From: Alphaproteobacteria bacterium
GTDB lineage: Bacteria > Pseudomonadota > Alphaproteobacteria > Sneathiellales > Sneathiellaceae
DNA: 10,624 nt
NCBI GenBank assembly: GCA_006226265.1
Contig: SBHH01000360.1
Coordinates: 1-10,624 of the forward strand
Direction: 5' to 3'
In this document: positions 1 through 7,443 of the stretch, piece by piece
How positions within the stretch are numbered: the stretch's first letter is position 1
How the letters are laid out: every line of letters starts with the position of its first letter
Notes under the pieces: generated by a model
The model's input: only the letters and a program-made list of their open reading frames with translations
Told to the model about the DNA's origin: nothing
Database searches by the model: none
Position numbers and translations under genes: made by a program

Positions 1-1051
1 TATGATCGATCATATCGCCGGTTGCAACCTTGTGATCGGTGAGGCCGCTCAAATAGACCATGTGATTGTCCTTGCCCCCGCCCGTGAGGCCGATGTCCGT
101 CTCGCGCGCTTCGCCGGGGCCATTCACGACGCACCCAATGACCGAGAGCGTGAGCGGCGTCTGGATATGCGCGAGCCGCTCTTCGAGCGTTGCTACGGTT
201 TTTACGACCGGGAAGGCCTGCCGCGCGCAAGAGGGGCAGGAAATGATGGTCACGCCGCGCCGACGCAGACCCAGACTTTTCAGGATTTCAAAACCTGCCT
301 TCACTTCCTCGACCGGATCGGCGGAGAGGGAGACGCGGATCGTATCGCCGATACCGGACCAGAGCAGCATGCCCATACCAATGGAGGATTTGACCGTGCC
401 GGTCGAAAGCCCGCCCGCCTCGGTGATGCCGAGATGGAGCGGATAGTCGCAGGCCTCCGCCAGCCCCTGATAGGCGGCGACAGCGAGGAAGACGTCAGAG
501 GCCTTCACGCTGATCTTGAAATTGAAGAAATCGTTATCTTCAAGAATGCGCGCATGATTAAGGGCGCTTTCGACCATCGCCTCGGGACAAGGCTCGCCGT
601 ATTTCTCAAGCAGTTCGCGTTCCAGGCTGCCGGCGTTCACACCGATCCGCATGGAGCAGTTATGATCGACGGCGGCCTTCACCACTTCGCGCACCCGGTC
701 AGCGGAGCCGATATTGCCGGGATTGATCCGAAGGCAGGCGGCCCCTGCCTCGGCGGCCTCGATCCCGCGCTTGTAATGGAAATGAATATCAGCGATGATC
801 GGCACCCGCGCCTCGCGGACGATTTCTTTAAGCGCCTTCGTGCTCGCCTCATCGGGGCAGGAAACCCGCACCATATCGGCGCCTGCCTCCTCCAGCGCGC
901 GGATCTGTTCGATCGTCGCCTTCGCATCGGAGGTCAGCGTATTGGTCATCGACTGCACCGTAATCGGTGCATCGCCGCCGACCGGCACGTCGCCCACAAA
1001 TATCTGGCGGGACTTGCGGCGGATGATTTCGCGATAGGGTCTAATGCTCAT
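1..1051 (-). CDS. ispG: 4-hydroxy-3-methylbut-2-en-1-yl diphosphate synthase, 3' end outside window
   Basis: IspG (GcpE) is a cytoplasmic [4Fe-4S] enzyme that reductively opens 2-C-methyl-D-erythritol 2,4-cyclodiphosphate to HMBPP, the next-to-last step of the MEP isoprenoid pathway. The reading frame begins at the ATG at 1051-1049 ([16 protein letters not shown]) and stays open to the left edge. About 350 codons are visible, against 372 aa in E. coli, so only a short C-terminal tail is missing. The N-terminal TIM-barrel part carries [10 protein letters not shown] near residue 30 and later RINPGNIG. The C-terminal cluster domain shows the three iron-sulfur ligands as CPSC (C272, C275) and C307 in [10 protein letters not shown], with the conserved acid E314. 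These are offset by two from the E. coli residues C270, C273, C305 and E312. The gene follows rodZ on the same strand after about 124 nt. No strong Shine-Dalgarno is visible. The assignment is secure. Confidence 0.97.
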   Translation of the reverse strand, partial: MSIRPYREIIRRKSRQIFVGDVPVGGDAPITVQSMTNTLTSDAKATIEQIRALEEAGADMVRVSCPDEASTKALKEIVREARVPIIADIHFHYKRGIEAAEAGAACLRINPGNIGSADRVREVVKAAVDHNCSMRIGVNAGSLERELLEKYGEPCPEAMVESALNHARILEDNDFFNFKISVKASDVFLAVAAYQGLAEACDYPLHLGITEAGGLSTGTVKSSIGMGMLLWSGIGDTIRVSLSADPVEEVKAGFEILKSLGLRRRGVTIISCPSCARQAFPVVKTVATLEERLAHIQTPLTLSVIGCVVNGPGEARETDIGLTGGGKDNHMVYLSGLTDHKVATGDMIDH

Positions 1052-1175
1052 GTGAGTGCAACTTTTCAGTTTCGGCGTTCAAAAACGCGGGCAACGTGAT
1101 TTGCCGCATAAAATGGCTGTGAATGACAGAAATTACAAGCCAAACCTCAAAGCATCTCCGTGAAAGGCCCTTGCC
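1052..1175 (-). other. rodZ-ispG intergenic gap
   Basis: This 124-nt gap holds a small hairpin (GCGTT at 1075-1079 with AACGC at 1084-1088, loop CAAA) close to the ispG start. On the minus strand a weak TTGTAA / ATTTTA pair about 18 nt apart could be a promoter, but it is too far from consensus to call. Confidence 0.3.
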
Positions 1176-2615
1176 TTACTGAGCCGCGCCATTCCCGAGC
1201 AGATTATCGGCAACCAAAGGCACATCGCGGAGGATCGCCCCGCTCCCGCCAAGGGAGGAGATTTTCCGGCCATCCACACGGATTTCAAGCCCGCCTGCAT
1301 TTCCAGTCGTCAATTTCAAGTCCGGCTCGTTCGGCGCCATATAGACGTCACCTGGCTTCAGAACGCGCGAGAGGAGTTTGTCCGCGTCCGACCGGACCTC
1401 AACCCAGCTTTCTTCCGTCGCCCGGACAACAACCCGTGCGTCCTTGTTCTCGACCCCGAAAGTACGAGGCATCGGGCTGTCCTGATCCTCCTCCGACGCG
1501 GCGTTTGACGCAGACGCGACTTTCATCGTCGATTGCGGATAGCTGCTCACGGGCAGTTTCGGGGCTGTCGTGGGTGTCTCCACGACTTTCATTTCCGGCT
1601 CCTCTTTCGCAAGAGAGGATGCACTCTCATCCTGCGTGGCCGCGATGTTTTCGGTCTTATTCTCGTTGGAGGAAGGGTCTGCCTGCGCCGGGTCGAATTT
1701 TTCTGCGGCTGCAACTTCGGCCTTTTCCGCAGGCGTCTCGCCTGCAACCGCGGCCTCTACCTTTTTTTCAATCTCTTCGGCCTTCTTCTCGAAACTGCCG
1801 GACAGCATCGGCTTGGATGTTTCGCTCTTTTCCCCTGTGTCATTCTTTTCTGCTGCAGTCTTCGCCATGCCGACAGGATTTTCCACCTCTTCCATCTTTT
1901 TGGAAGCGGGGCCGCTTTCTTTGGGTTTGCTCATTCCGTCCGCATCAGTGTTCGAATCTGCGGCCGTCTGGTCATCGCTATCTTCGGGACGGGAAATGGC
2001 AATGGTATCGGTTTCGTTTTCGCCCATGACATTCCCGGCAGCTGGACTTTCCTGGATTTTCTTAGCGAGATTTTCCGGCAATTCAGCAACCCGCTCGAAA
2101 TCAAGATTTTCGCTTTCCTGATAAAGAATCCAGCCCGCAAGCAGCACCAGTGCGAGCACAAGGGAACTGAGCAATAGCCCGCCACCCGGAATGCGGCCGC
2201 CCGAGGTTGGTTCCGGAAAGGCGAGGGAGGGAGCGCGAAGGCCGCCCGCCCCTTCCTGTTTGTAGAGATCAACAATTGCAACCGCATCCAGATCAACGAG
2301 ATTGGCATAGGAGCGCAGGAAGCCCGTCACGAAGGCCTGACCAGGCAACCGGTCATATTCCCCTTCCTCCAAAGCCTGCACCTGCGTCGCCCGGAGACGG
2401 AGAATTTCAGCGATATCATGTATCGAAACCCCCTTGGCCTCCCGCGCCTCGCGCAGGCGGCGGCCAACAGTGATCAAATCCTCATCCTGAATTTCATCGC
2501 TTAGGGAGTTGTCCGCCTCCTCTTCACCAAGAGAGGGACGATACTGCCCTTTTGTTGTTCCCTTGAAAAGCGATCGTTGCTTGTAGCTATGCGGCTCTTT
2601 CTTTTTCCCAGCCAT
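1176..2615 (-). CDS. rodZ: RodZ-like helix-turn-helix membrane protein
   Basis: RodZ-type proteins link the MreB cytoskeleton to the cell-wall elongation machinery. This 479-aa protein has the family layout. A charged, disordered N-terminus is followed by a cytoplasmic HTH_25-type domain at about residues 47-115 (TVGRRLREAREAKGVSIHDI, then LPGQAFVTGFLRSYA). One hydrophobic segment at about 144-165 is the membrane anchor. A long acidic, Ala/Glu/Lys/Ser-rich linker spans about 166-390. The C-terminal beta-rich domain at about 392-465 resembles DUF4115 (VVVRATEESWVEVRSDADKL). It is longer than E. coli RodZ (337 aa), almost entirely because of the periplasmic linker. The ATG at 2615-2613 is preceded by an AGGGGTG stretch that can serve as ribosome binding site. 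Many alphaproteobacterial orthologues are annotated only as helix-turn-helix proteins, so the family is secure while a morphogenetic role here is inferred. Confidence 0.85.
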   Translation of the reverse strand: MAGKKKEPHSYKQRSLFKGTTKGQYRPSLGEEEADNSLSDEIQDEDLITVGRRLREAREAKGVSIHDIAEILRLRATQVQALEEGEYDRLPGQAFVTGFLRSYANLVDLDAVAIVDLYKQEGAGGLRAPSLAFPEPTSGGRIPGGGLLLSSLVLALVLLAGWILYQESENLDFERVAELPENLAKKIQESPAAGNVMGENETDTIAISRPEDSDDQTAADSNTDADGMSKPKESGPASKKMEEVENPVGMAKTAAEKNDTGEKSETSKPMLSGSFEKKAEEIEKKVEAAVAGETPAEKAEVAAAEKFDPAQADPSSNENKTENIAATQDESASSLAKEEPEMKVVETPTTAPKLPVSSYPQSTMKVASASNAASEEDQDSPMPRTFGVENKDARVVVRATEESWVEVRSDADKLLSRVLKPGDVYMAPNEPDLKLTTGNAGGLEIRVDGRKISSLGGSGAILRDVPLVADNLLGNGAAQ

Positions 2616-2729
2616 GTCACCCCTAGTACTCTTGCTTTCGCCGACCTGAAATCATTAAATGCCGCCGACGGCCCCGGGAAACAGCCCTACGCCCCAATTG
2701 AGGGCAGAATTATGACCAACCCGGCATAA
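2616..2729 (-). other. ptsP-rodZ intergenic gap
   Basis: This 114-nt gap contains most of the inverted repeat described at 2708-2731, a GC-rich middle, and an AGGGGTG ribosome binding site next to the rodZ ATG. I see no convincing promoter pair, so rodZ may be read from the upstream operon or from an unrecognised internal promoter. Confidence 0.4.
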
Positions 2730-2731
2730 TT
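2708..2731. repeat. Inverted repeat at the end of ptsP
   Basis: AATTATG (2708-2714) and CATAATT (2725-2731) form a perfect 7-bp inverted repeat around a 10-nt GC-rich centre. The right arm enters the ptsP stop codon. There is no T-run on the minus strand side, so it is at best a weak terminator. An RNA-stabilising end or a protein site ahead of rodZ are alternatives. Confidence 0.35.
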
Positions 2732-4994
2732 ATACTATGATCGAATGATCACGTGCAAATGCCCGCAACTGATCACGTACCGAATGATCCCGCACGCCGC
2801 ACAGGCTACGGACAAACGGCTCGATCTTGCCAATATCGGCGCTCAATGCCATTTCCTTGACCGGTCCCATCATTTCCGGCGACATCGAGAAATTCCGGTA
2901 GCCAAGGCCCATCAGCGCCATGACCTCCAGCGGCCGCCCGGCAATATCTCCGCAGACCGAAAAGGGTGTCTTCGCCTCTTCGCAAGAGCGGGCGATCTGC
3001 CGAAGAAGAGACAAAAGGCTCGGACTCAAAGTGTCATAGCGGTCGCTGATGATCGGATTGCCTCTGTCGACCGCAAAAAAGAACTGCATCAGATCGTTCG
3101 ATCCGATTGAGACGAAATCCACCTCGCGCAGCAGCTGCGGCAATTGCCAGACAATGGACGGCACCTCGATCATGGTGCCGACGTTGACTTTTGAAGGGCC
3201 GCCGCCATTGCGCTTTTTGGCCCGCTCGATCTCTTTGTTGAGGATCGCCTTTGCTTCCAGAAACTCGGATACTTCGGCAATCATCGGAAACATCAGAGAC
3301 AATTCCCGCCCCGCCGCTGCGCGGACCATGGCGCGAAGCTGACTGCGAAGGAGCGCCGGGCGGTCAAGGCCGATGCGGATCGCGCGCCAGCCAAGCGCCG
3401 GATTTTCTTCCGGTTTTGTCCTGAGATAGGGCAGCATCTTGTCGCCACCGACATCCAGGGTGCGGAAAACCACGGGCTTACCGTTCAGCTTGTCGAGAAC
3501 ACCTGAATAAAGCTCTGTTTGCTCATCGACCTTTGGCATCTGGGAGCGGACCATGAATTGCAGTTCAGTCCGGAACAGCCCAATCCCGTCGGCACCGAAA
3601 TCATGGAAATGGTCGACGTCGATGAGGAGGCCCGCATTGACATTGAGGATGAGTGACACACCATCTTTCGACTGGTTCGGTTTGTCGCGGAGCGCGGCAT
3701 ATTTGGCCTGCCGTTCCTCGCGCTGGCGCATGCTGCGGTAAAAGGCCTCCTGCACATCTTCAGCAGGGCGCAGGAAGACCTGGCCATGCTCACCGTCGGC
3801 AAGGATGAAATCGCCGGTTTCAGCAGTCTCGATCACTTCCTCGCACTGGCCGATGACCGGCACGCCGAGGGCACGGGCGACAATCGCCACATGGCTTGCC
3901 CGGGTTCCCTCCTCCAGGATCACGGCTTTCAAGTGCCGCCGGTCATAATCGAGGAGTTCCGCAGCCCCCATGTTCCGGGCAACAACAATAGTGTCCTGCT
4001 GCAGATTGCGTCGATCGACCTGACTGCGCCCGTCGAGATGGAGATAAAGGCGATTGGCAAGATCATCGAGTTCCGACAGCCGCTCCCGCAAATACGGATC
4101 GGTAATCTCTTTCATGCGTGCGCGAGTATCATCTTGCACGCGCTTGATCGCCGCTTCCACCGTCAGGCCGGATTTCACAGCCTCTTGCAGCTTTTTAAGC
4201 CAGCCCTTGTCATGGGCGAACATCTTGTAGGCCTCGAAGATTTCCTTCGACTCATCGCTAAACAGGGTATTGGTCGCAACAAGCAACGCATCGACCGAGC
4301 TTTGCAGCGCACTCACTGCATTATCGAGCCGCTTCAACTCCTGCACACTATCGGAAGAAAGAGTGCGCTTCACCTCGATCCGGGGTTCGTGCATCAGTGC
4401 GAAACCGGTCGCCAGTCCCTCGGCAAGAACCCGACCGGTGATATGATGCGGCAGGGTCGCGTTTCCGGCAGTATCGGAAAACTCCGCCGAAGCGATCATC
4501 TGTTCCGAACTGACCAGTTCCGCCACCACCATGGCAACGGTCTGCAGCGCCTCTACTTCTTCTTCTGTGTAGGTCCGGCGAGTACGATTCTGAACTACCA
4601 GTACACCAATGACGCGCCCGCCCCGGAGAATCGGAGTACCAAGCAGGGAATGATAGGCCTCCTCCCCCGTTTCCGGACGATAGGCAAACTGGGGATGTGA
4701 CTGGGCATCGGAGAGATTGAGCGGTCGCGCATGTGCGGCGATGTCGCCAACAAGACCTTCCCCGAGGCGGAGGCGGGTCTGATGCACGGAATTTTTCTTA
4801 AGGCCTTCGGTTGCAAAAAGTTCAAGAACGTCGCCAGCCCGCATCAGATAGCAGGAGCAGACTTCCGCAACCATATTTCCGGCGATCAACCGGACGATTT
4901 CATCAAGGCGCTGTTCAGGGGCACCCCGCCCCGCCATAACATGGTGGAGACGTCGGAGAAGCAGTCTCGGCGCGCTGACAGCAATGCCGCTCAT
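2730..4994 (-). CDS. ptsP: Phosphoenolpyruvate-protein phosphotransferase of the nitrogen PTS (enzyme I-Ntr)
   Basis: Enzyme I-Ntr takes phosphate from phosphoenolpyruvate onto its own histidine and passes it to NPr (PtsO), starting a cytoplasmic regulatory relay that links nitrogen and carbon state to EIIA-Ntr targets. The 754-aa product (E. coli PtsP is 748 aa) has a GAF sensor domain at about residues 18-165, an N-terminal NPr-binding helical domain at about 180-310, a mobile phosphohistidine domain with EEGTRASHVAIVAR (H368 is the predicted phosphorylated residue), and a PEP-binding TIM barrel with GIGLFRTELQF, GSNDLMQFFFAVDR and the catalytic cysteine C681 in SVCGDIAGRP. The GAF domain separates it from sugar-PTS enzyme I. 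The start ATG directly abuts the stop codon of the upstream flavoprotein gene, and an AGGAG (5009-5005) lies 10 nt ahead inside that gene. No ptsO or ptsN is present in the window. Confidence 0.96.
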   Translation of the reverse strand: MSGIAVSAPRLLLRRLHHVMAGRGAPEQRLDEIVRLIAGNMVAEVCSCYLMRAGDVLELFATEGLKKNSVHQTRLRLGEGLVGDIAAHARPLNLSDAQSHPQFAYRPETGEEAYHSLLGTPILRGGRVIGVLVVQNRTRRTYTEEEVEALQTVAMVVAELVSSEQMIASAEFSDTAGNATLPHHITGRVLAEGLATGFALMHEPRIEVKRTLSSDSVQELKRLDNAVSALQSSVDALLVATNTLFSDESKEIFEAYKMFAHDKGWLKKLQEAVKSGLTVEAAIKRVQDDTRARMKEITDPYLRERLSELDDLANRLYLHLDGRSQVDRRNLQQDTIVVARNMGAAELLDYDRRHLKAVILEEGTRASHVAIVARALGVPVIGQCEEVIETAETGDFILADGEHGQVFLRPAEDVQEAFYRSMRQREERQAKYAALRDKPNQSKDGVSLILNVNAGLLIDVDHFHDFGADGIGLFRTELQFMVRSQMPKVDEQTELYSGVLDKLNGKPVVFRTLDVGGDKMLPYLRTKPEENPALGWRAIRIGLDRPALLRSQLRAMVRAAAGRELSLMFPMIAEVSEFLEAKAILNKEIERAKKRNGGGPSKVNVGTMIEVPSIVWQLPQLLREVDFVSIGSNDLMQFFFAVDRGNPIISDRYDTLSPSLLSLLRQIARSCEEAKTPFSVCGDIAGRPLEVMALMGLGYRNFSMSPEMMGPVKEMALSADIGKIEPFVRSLCGVRDHSVRDQLRAFARDHSIIV

Positions 4995-6038
4995 TTACGG
5001 ATCGCTCCTTTGTGCTCCATCTTCAGTAAATGCCGAACGGGCTTGCGCCACCAGCTCCTCAATGATTTCCTCTGTCGACTGCTCCTTTTTAACCATGCCG
5101 ACACTTTGCCCTGCCATGACCGAGCCGAATTCCACATCTCCCTCGATCACAGCTCGGCGAAGCGCGCCCGCCCAGAAATGCTCAATCGCAAGCTGCGCGG
5201 TTTCAAGATCAAGCTCGCCCGCCCGATATTTGGTGATCACCTCATGCTGGGTTTCGATGAATTTCTTCCCGCCCTCATTATTGAGCGCACGGACCGGAAT
5301 GACCGGGAACTGCGGGTCGACCTGCACCGTGGTGACGGCATCGCGCGCGCTTGCCCGGATAAAGGCTTTCTTGAAATCAGGATGCGCAATGCTTTCGGTC
5401 GCACAGACAAAGCGCGTGCCAAGCTGGCAACCCGCCGCGCCCATCCGAAGATACGTGCTGATAGCCTCCCCGCGGCCGATGCCCCCCGCGACGAAGACCG
5501 GGACATCGCCCATATGCGGCAGTATTTCCTGCGCAAGAACACTGGTCGAGACCGGCCCAATATGGCCACCGGCTTCCATCCCTTCGATGACAATCGCGTC
5601 CGCGCCCGTGCGAACGAGCTTTTTCGCAAGCGCCAGGATCGGCGCGAAGCAGATCACCTTGGCGCCGCCTTCCTTTATGCAGACAATGGTTTCCTTGGAC
5701 GGAACACCACCCGCCAGTACGACATGTCCGACGTTGAGCGAAAGGCAGACATCGACCAGCTTGTCGAGATCGGGATGCATGGTAATAAGATTGACACCAA
5801 ACGGCTTGCCGGTCAGCGCCTGCGTTCCCTTGATCTCGGCTTCCAGCAATTCAGATGTCATCGCCCCGCAGGCAATGACACCGAAGCCGCCCGCATTGGA
5901 AATCGCCGCGACCAGGTTCCGCTCCGACACCCAGGACATCGCGCCACCCAAAATCGCATATTTCGTCCCAAGAAATTCACAACCCCGTTTCCAGGCGGCA
6001 TCCAGCCCGGCATAACCATATTCGACAATGCCATCCAT
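4995..6038 (-). CDS. FabK-like / nitronate monooxygenase family FMN flavoprotein
   Basis: This is an FMN-binding TIM-barrel protein of the family containing nitronate monooxygenases and FabK enoyl-ACP reductases. From the chosen start it is 347 aa. The N-terminal strand and loop read YAILGGAMSWVSERNLVAAI, followed by NAGGFGVIACGAM. The conserved histidine is H159 in IEGMEAGGHIG, and the phosphate-binding stretch is FVAGGIGRG, then GAAGCQLGTRFV. The C-terminus reads WAGALRRAVIEGDVEFGSVM and then AGQSVG, which resembles the C-terminal end of bacterial FabK as I recall it. The ATG at 6038-6036 lies one base after the lysC stop. The frame continues upstream to further ATGs (6050, 6116), but those overlap the conserved lysC end and add no family-like sequence. 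No clear Shine-Dalgarno precedes it, so coupling to lysC translation is likely. The substrate cannot be decided from sequence: enoyl-ACP reduction, nitronate oxidation or another flavin reaction are all possible. Confidence 0.88.
   Translation of the reverse strand: MDGIVEYGYAGLDAAWKRGCEFLGTKYAILGGAMSWVSERNLVAAISNAGGFGVIACGAMTSELLEAEIKGTQALTGKPFGVNLITMHPDLDKLVDVCLSLNVGHVVLAGGVPSKETIVCIKEGGAKVICFAPILALAKKLVRTGADAIVIEGMEAGGHIGPVSTSVLAQEILPHMGDVPVFVAGGIGRGEAISTYLRMGAAGCQLGTRFVCATESIAHPDFKKAFIRASARDAVTTVQVDPQFPVIPVRALNNEGGKKFIETQHEVITKYRAGELDLETAQLAIEHFWAGALRRAVIEGDVEFGSVMAGQSVGMVKKEQSTEEIIEELVAQARSAFTEDGAQRSDP
5005..5009 (-). promoter_or_regulatory. Shine-Dalgarno of ptsP inside the preceding gene
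   Basis: AGGAG on the minus strand lies 10 nt before the ptsP ATG, within the last codons of the flavoprotein gene. It supports the ATG at 4994-4992 as the ptsP start even though there is no intergenic space. Confidence 0.7.
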
Positions 6039-6039
6039 C

Positions 6040-6522
6040 TTACGCGGCATCCAGTCCAAAGGCCGTATGCAATGTACGGACGGCAAGTTCTGTATATTCC
6101 TCGGCAAGCAGCACACTCACCTTGATTTCAGAGGTTGAGATAACCTGGATATTGATCCCTTTCTCCGCCAGTGCCGAGAACATTTTCTGCGCAACTCCTG
6201 CGTGGCTTCGCATGCCCATCCCGACAATGGAGACCTTGACAACGTCCGGATCCGGCACAATGGCTTTGCAATCCAGCTTGTCTCTCAGCTTTTCCAGAAC
6301 TTTCATTGCCTGCGGCAGCTCCTTGTGGCCGATGGTAAAGGTCAGATCCGTCGCATGGCCGTTTTCCGACACGTTCTGGACGATCATATCGACATTGACA
6401 TGCGCGTCGGCCAGCGCCCCGAAGACGGTTGCGGCAATACCCGGCTTGTCTGCAACCTGTTGCAGCGTTACCTTGGCTTCGTCCCTGGTATAGGTCACAC
6501 CGCTTACTACCTGATGTTCCAC
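6040..6522 (-). other. Candidate in-frame aspartokinase beta subunit from an internal GTG
   Basis: Codon 247 of lysC is GTG (6522-6520), preceded by GAGG at 6534-6531 with an 8-nt gap, a good Shine-Dalgarno geometry. Translation from here would give a 160-aa protein holding only the ACT domains, beginning (M/V)EHQVVSGVTYTRDEAKVTL. In alpha/beta aspartokinases such as those of Corynebacterium glutamicum and Bacillus subtilis, the separate beta subunit (about 160-170 aa) starts at the equivalent place. That this organism really makes the shorter product is an inference. Confidence 0.4.
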
Positions 6523-7260
6523 GATATCGTCCTCATCTACAACAAATGTCCCCGGCAAATCCTCGAAGCTTGACAGGACCTGCAGCTTCACCCGGTATTT
6601 CATCGCCATTTCGACGGAGCGGGTCTGCAGCACCTTCGCCCCGAGCGAGGCCAGTTCCAGCATTTCCTCATAGGTAATTTTATCAAGTTTCGCGGCCTTT
6701 GTCGCGATCCGCGGATCGGCGGTATAGACGCCGTCCACATCCGTATAGATATCGCACTGATCCGCTTTCAGCGCGGCGGCAAGGGCCACGGCCGAAGTAT
6801 CAGAGCCGCCCCGGCCCAGCGTCGTGATCCGGTTATCGCTACCAATTCCCTGAAACCCGGCGCAAACTGCAACCTGACCCTCGGCAAAGCGGCGGATGAT
6901 CTCATCGCAGGGGATATCCTCGATCCGGGCGGCGCCATGAATAGCGTTCGTCCTGACCGGAACCTGCCAGCCAAGCCAGGAACGGGCGGAAATGCCAAGT
7001 TCCTGCAGCGCAATCGACAGAAGTCCGACCGTCACCTGTTCGCCTGTTGAAACCACCACGTCATATTCGCGCGCGTCATGCATGCTTGAAATGGAGGAGA
7101 CGAGATCGACCAGCCGGTTCGTCTCGCCGGACATGGCAGAGACCACCACCGCGACCTCATGTCCGGCGTCCACTTCGCGCTTTACTTTCAGGGCGACATT
7201 CCGGATCCGTTCAATGGAACCAACGGACGTGCCGCCAAACTTCATAACCAGCCGTGCCAT
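6040..7260 (-). CDS. lysC: Aspartate kinase
   Basis: Aspartokinase phosphorylates L-aspartate with ATP, the committed step toward lysine (and diaminopimelate for peptidoglycan), threonine, methionine and isoleucine. The 406-aa cytoplasmic enzyme begins MARLVMKFGGTSVGS, with the amino-acid kinase signature KFGGTSV at residues 7-13. The kinase domain continues with STGEQVTVGL, TTLGRGGSDTSAVA (G149-A157 region) and IYTDVDGVYTADPR, ending near residue 240. Two ACT-type regulatory domains follow, from about 255 to 335 and 340 to 406, including VSIVGMGMRSHAGVAQKMFS, so lysine and/or threonine feedback is expected. I chose the ATG at 7260-7258 because it starts at the family N-terminus and has GAGAGG (7277-7272) 11 nt upstream. 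The longer frame to 7311 only adds a non-conserved leader. There is no fused homoserine dehydrogenase. It is the first gene of the minus-strand operon. A candidate internal start is described separately. Confidence 0.97.
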   Translation of the reverse strand: MARLVMKFGGTSVGSIERIRNVALKVKREVDAGHEVAVVVSAMSGETNRLVDLVSSISSMHDAREYDVVVSTGEQVTVGLLSIALQELGISARSWLGWQVPVRTNAIHGAARIEDIPCDEIIRRFAEGQVAVCAGFQGIGSDNRITTLGRGGSDTSAVALAAALKADQCDIYTDVDGVYTADPRIATKAAKLDKITYEEMLELASLGAKVLQTRSVEMAMKYRVKLQVLSSFEDLPGTFVVDEDDIVEHQVVSGVTYTRDEAKVTLQQVADKPGIAATVFGALADAHVNVDMIVQNVSENGHATDLTFTIGHKELPQAMKVLEKLRDKLDCKAIVPDPDVVKVSIVGMGMRSHAGVAQKMFSALAEKGINIQVISTSEIKVSVLLAEEYTELAVRTLHTAFGLDAA

Positions 7261-7443
7261 GGCCGTCTCAACCTCTCCCCTCGCCGAACGGGCAAGGGCT
7301 AAAAAATGCAAAAATTTTTACAAATACCCTATGGCCTTAAAGGAGCGTATACATATACTTAAGAGGACTGGCGGGGCAAGCACCGCAACAAATAAATTGC
7401 ATATTAACTGACTTTTCCGGTCAATCCGTGACATGGGGCAATT
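7261..7443. promoter_or_regulatory. Divergent lysC / ubiG promoter region
   Basis: This 183-nt gap between the diverging lysC and ubiG starts contains the most AT-rich stretch of the left half of the window, including an AAAAATTTTT palindrome at 7310-7319. On the plus strand TATACT at 7354-7359 is close to a consensus -10 box, but no good -35 lies at the right distance. On the minus strand TTGCCC (7379-7374) with TATGTA/TATATG about 17-18 nt further is a weak candidate for lysC. I see no lysine riboswitch-like or attenuator-like structure. Both genes must be transcribed from here, but the exact promoters are uncertain. Confidence 0.45.

Noticed and set aside
2..1099. A 365-codon open frame on the plus strand
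   Set aside because: It lies exactly opposite ispG, whose minus-strand product has all cluster ligands and family motifs. The plus-strand product resembles no family I know.
1160..2177. Several long plus-strand open frames (up to 289 codons)
   Set aside because: They mirror the low-complexity linker of the RodZ-like gene. Their translations are Ser/Pro/Arg- or Phe/Cys-rich without domain structure.
3786..4700. A 304-codon plus-strand open frame
   Set aside because: It is the antisense shadow of ptsP, whose minus-strand reading is unambiguous.
6039..6116. Longer N-terminus for the flavoprotein (ATG at 6116 or 6050)
   Set aside because: The added residues are read out of frame from the conserved C-terminus of lysC and look unlike any family N-terminus. 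The ATG at 6050 cannot be fully excluded.
4731..6125. Two overlapping long plus-strand open frames (464 and 343 codons)
   Set aside because: Both are antisense to the flavoprotein gene and the start of ptsP, with no recognisable motifs.
7261..7311. Upstream extension of lysC to an ATG at 7311
   Set aside because: The extra 17 residues are not family-like, while ATG 7260 begins at the conserved kinase N-terminus and has a purine-rich ribosome binding site.
7261..7443. Lysine riboswitch or peptide attenuator ahead of lysC
   Set aside because: The region is short, AT-rich and lacks the extended paired helices of an L-box or a lysine-codon-rich leader peptide followed by a terminator.
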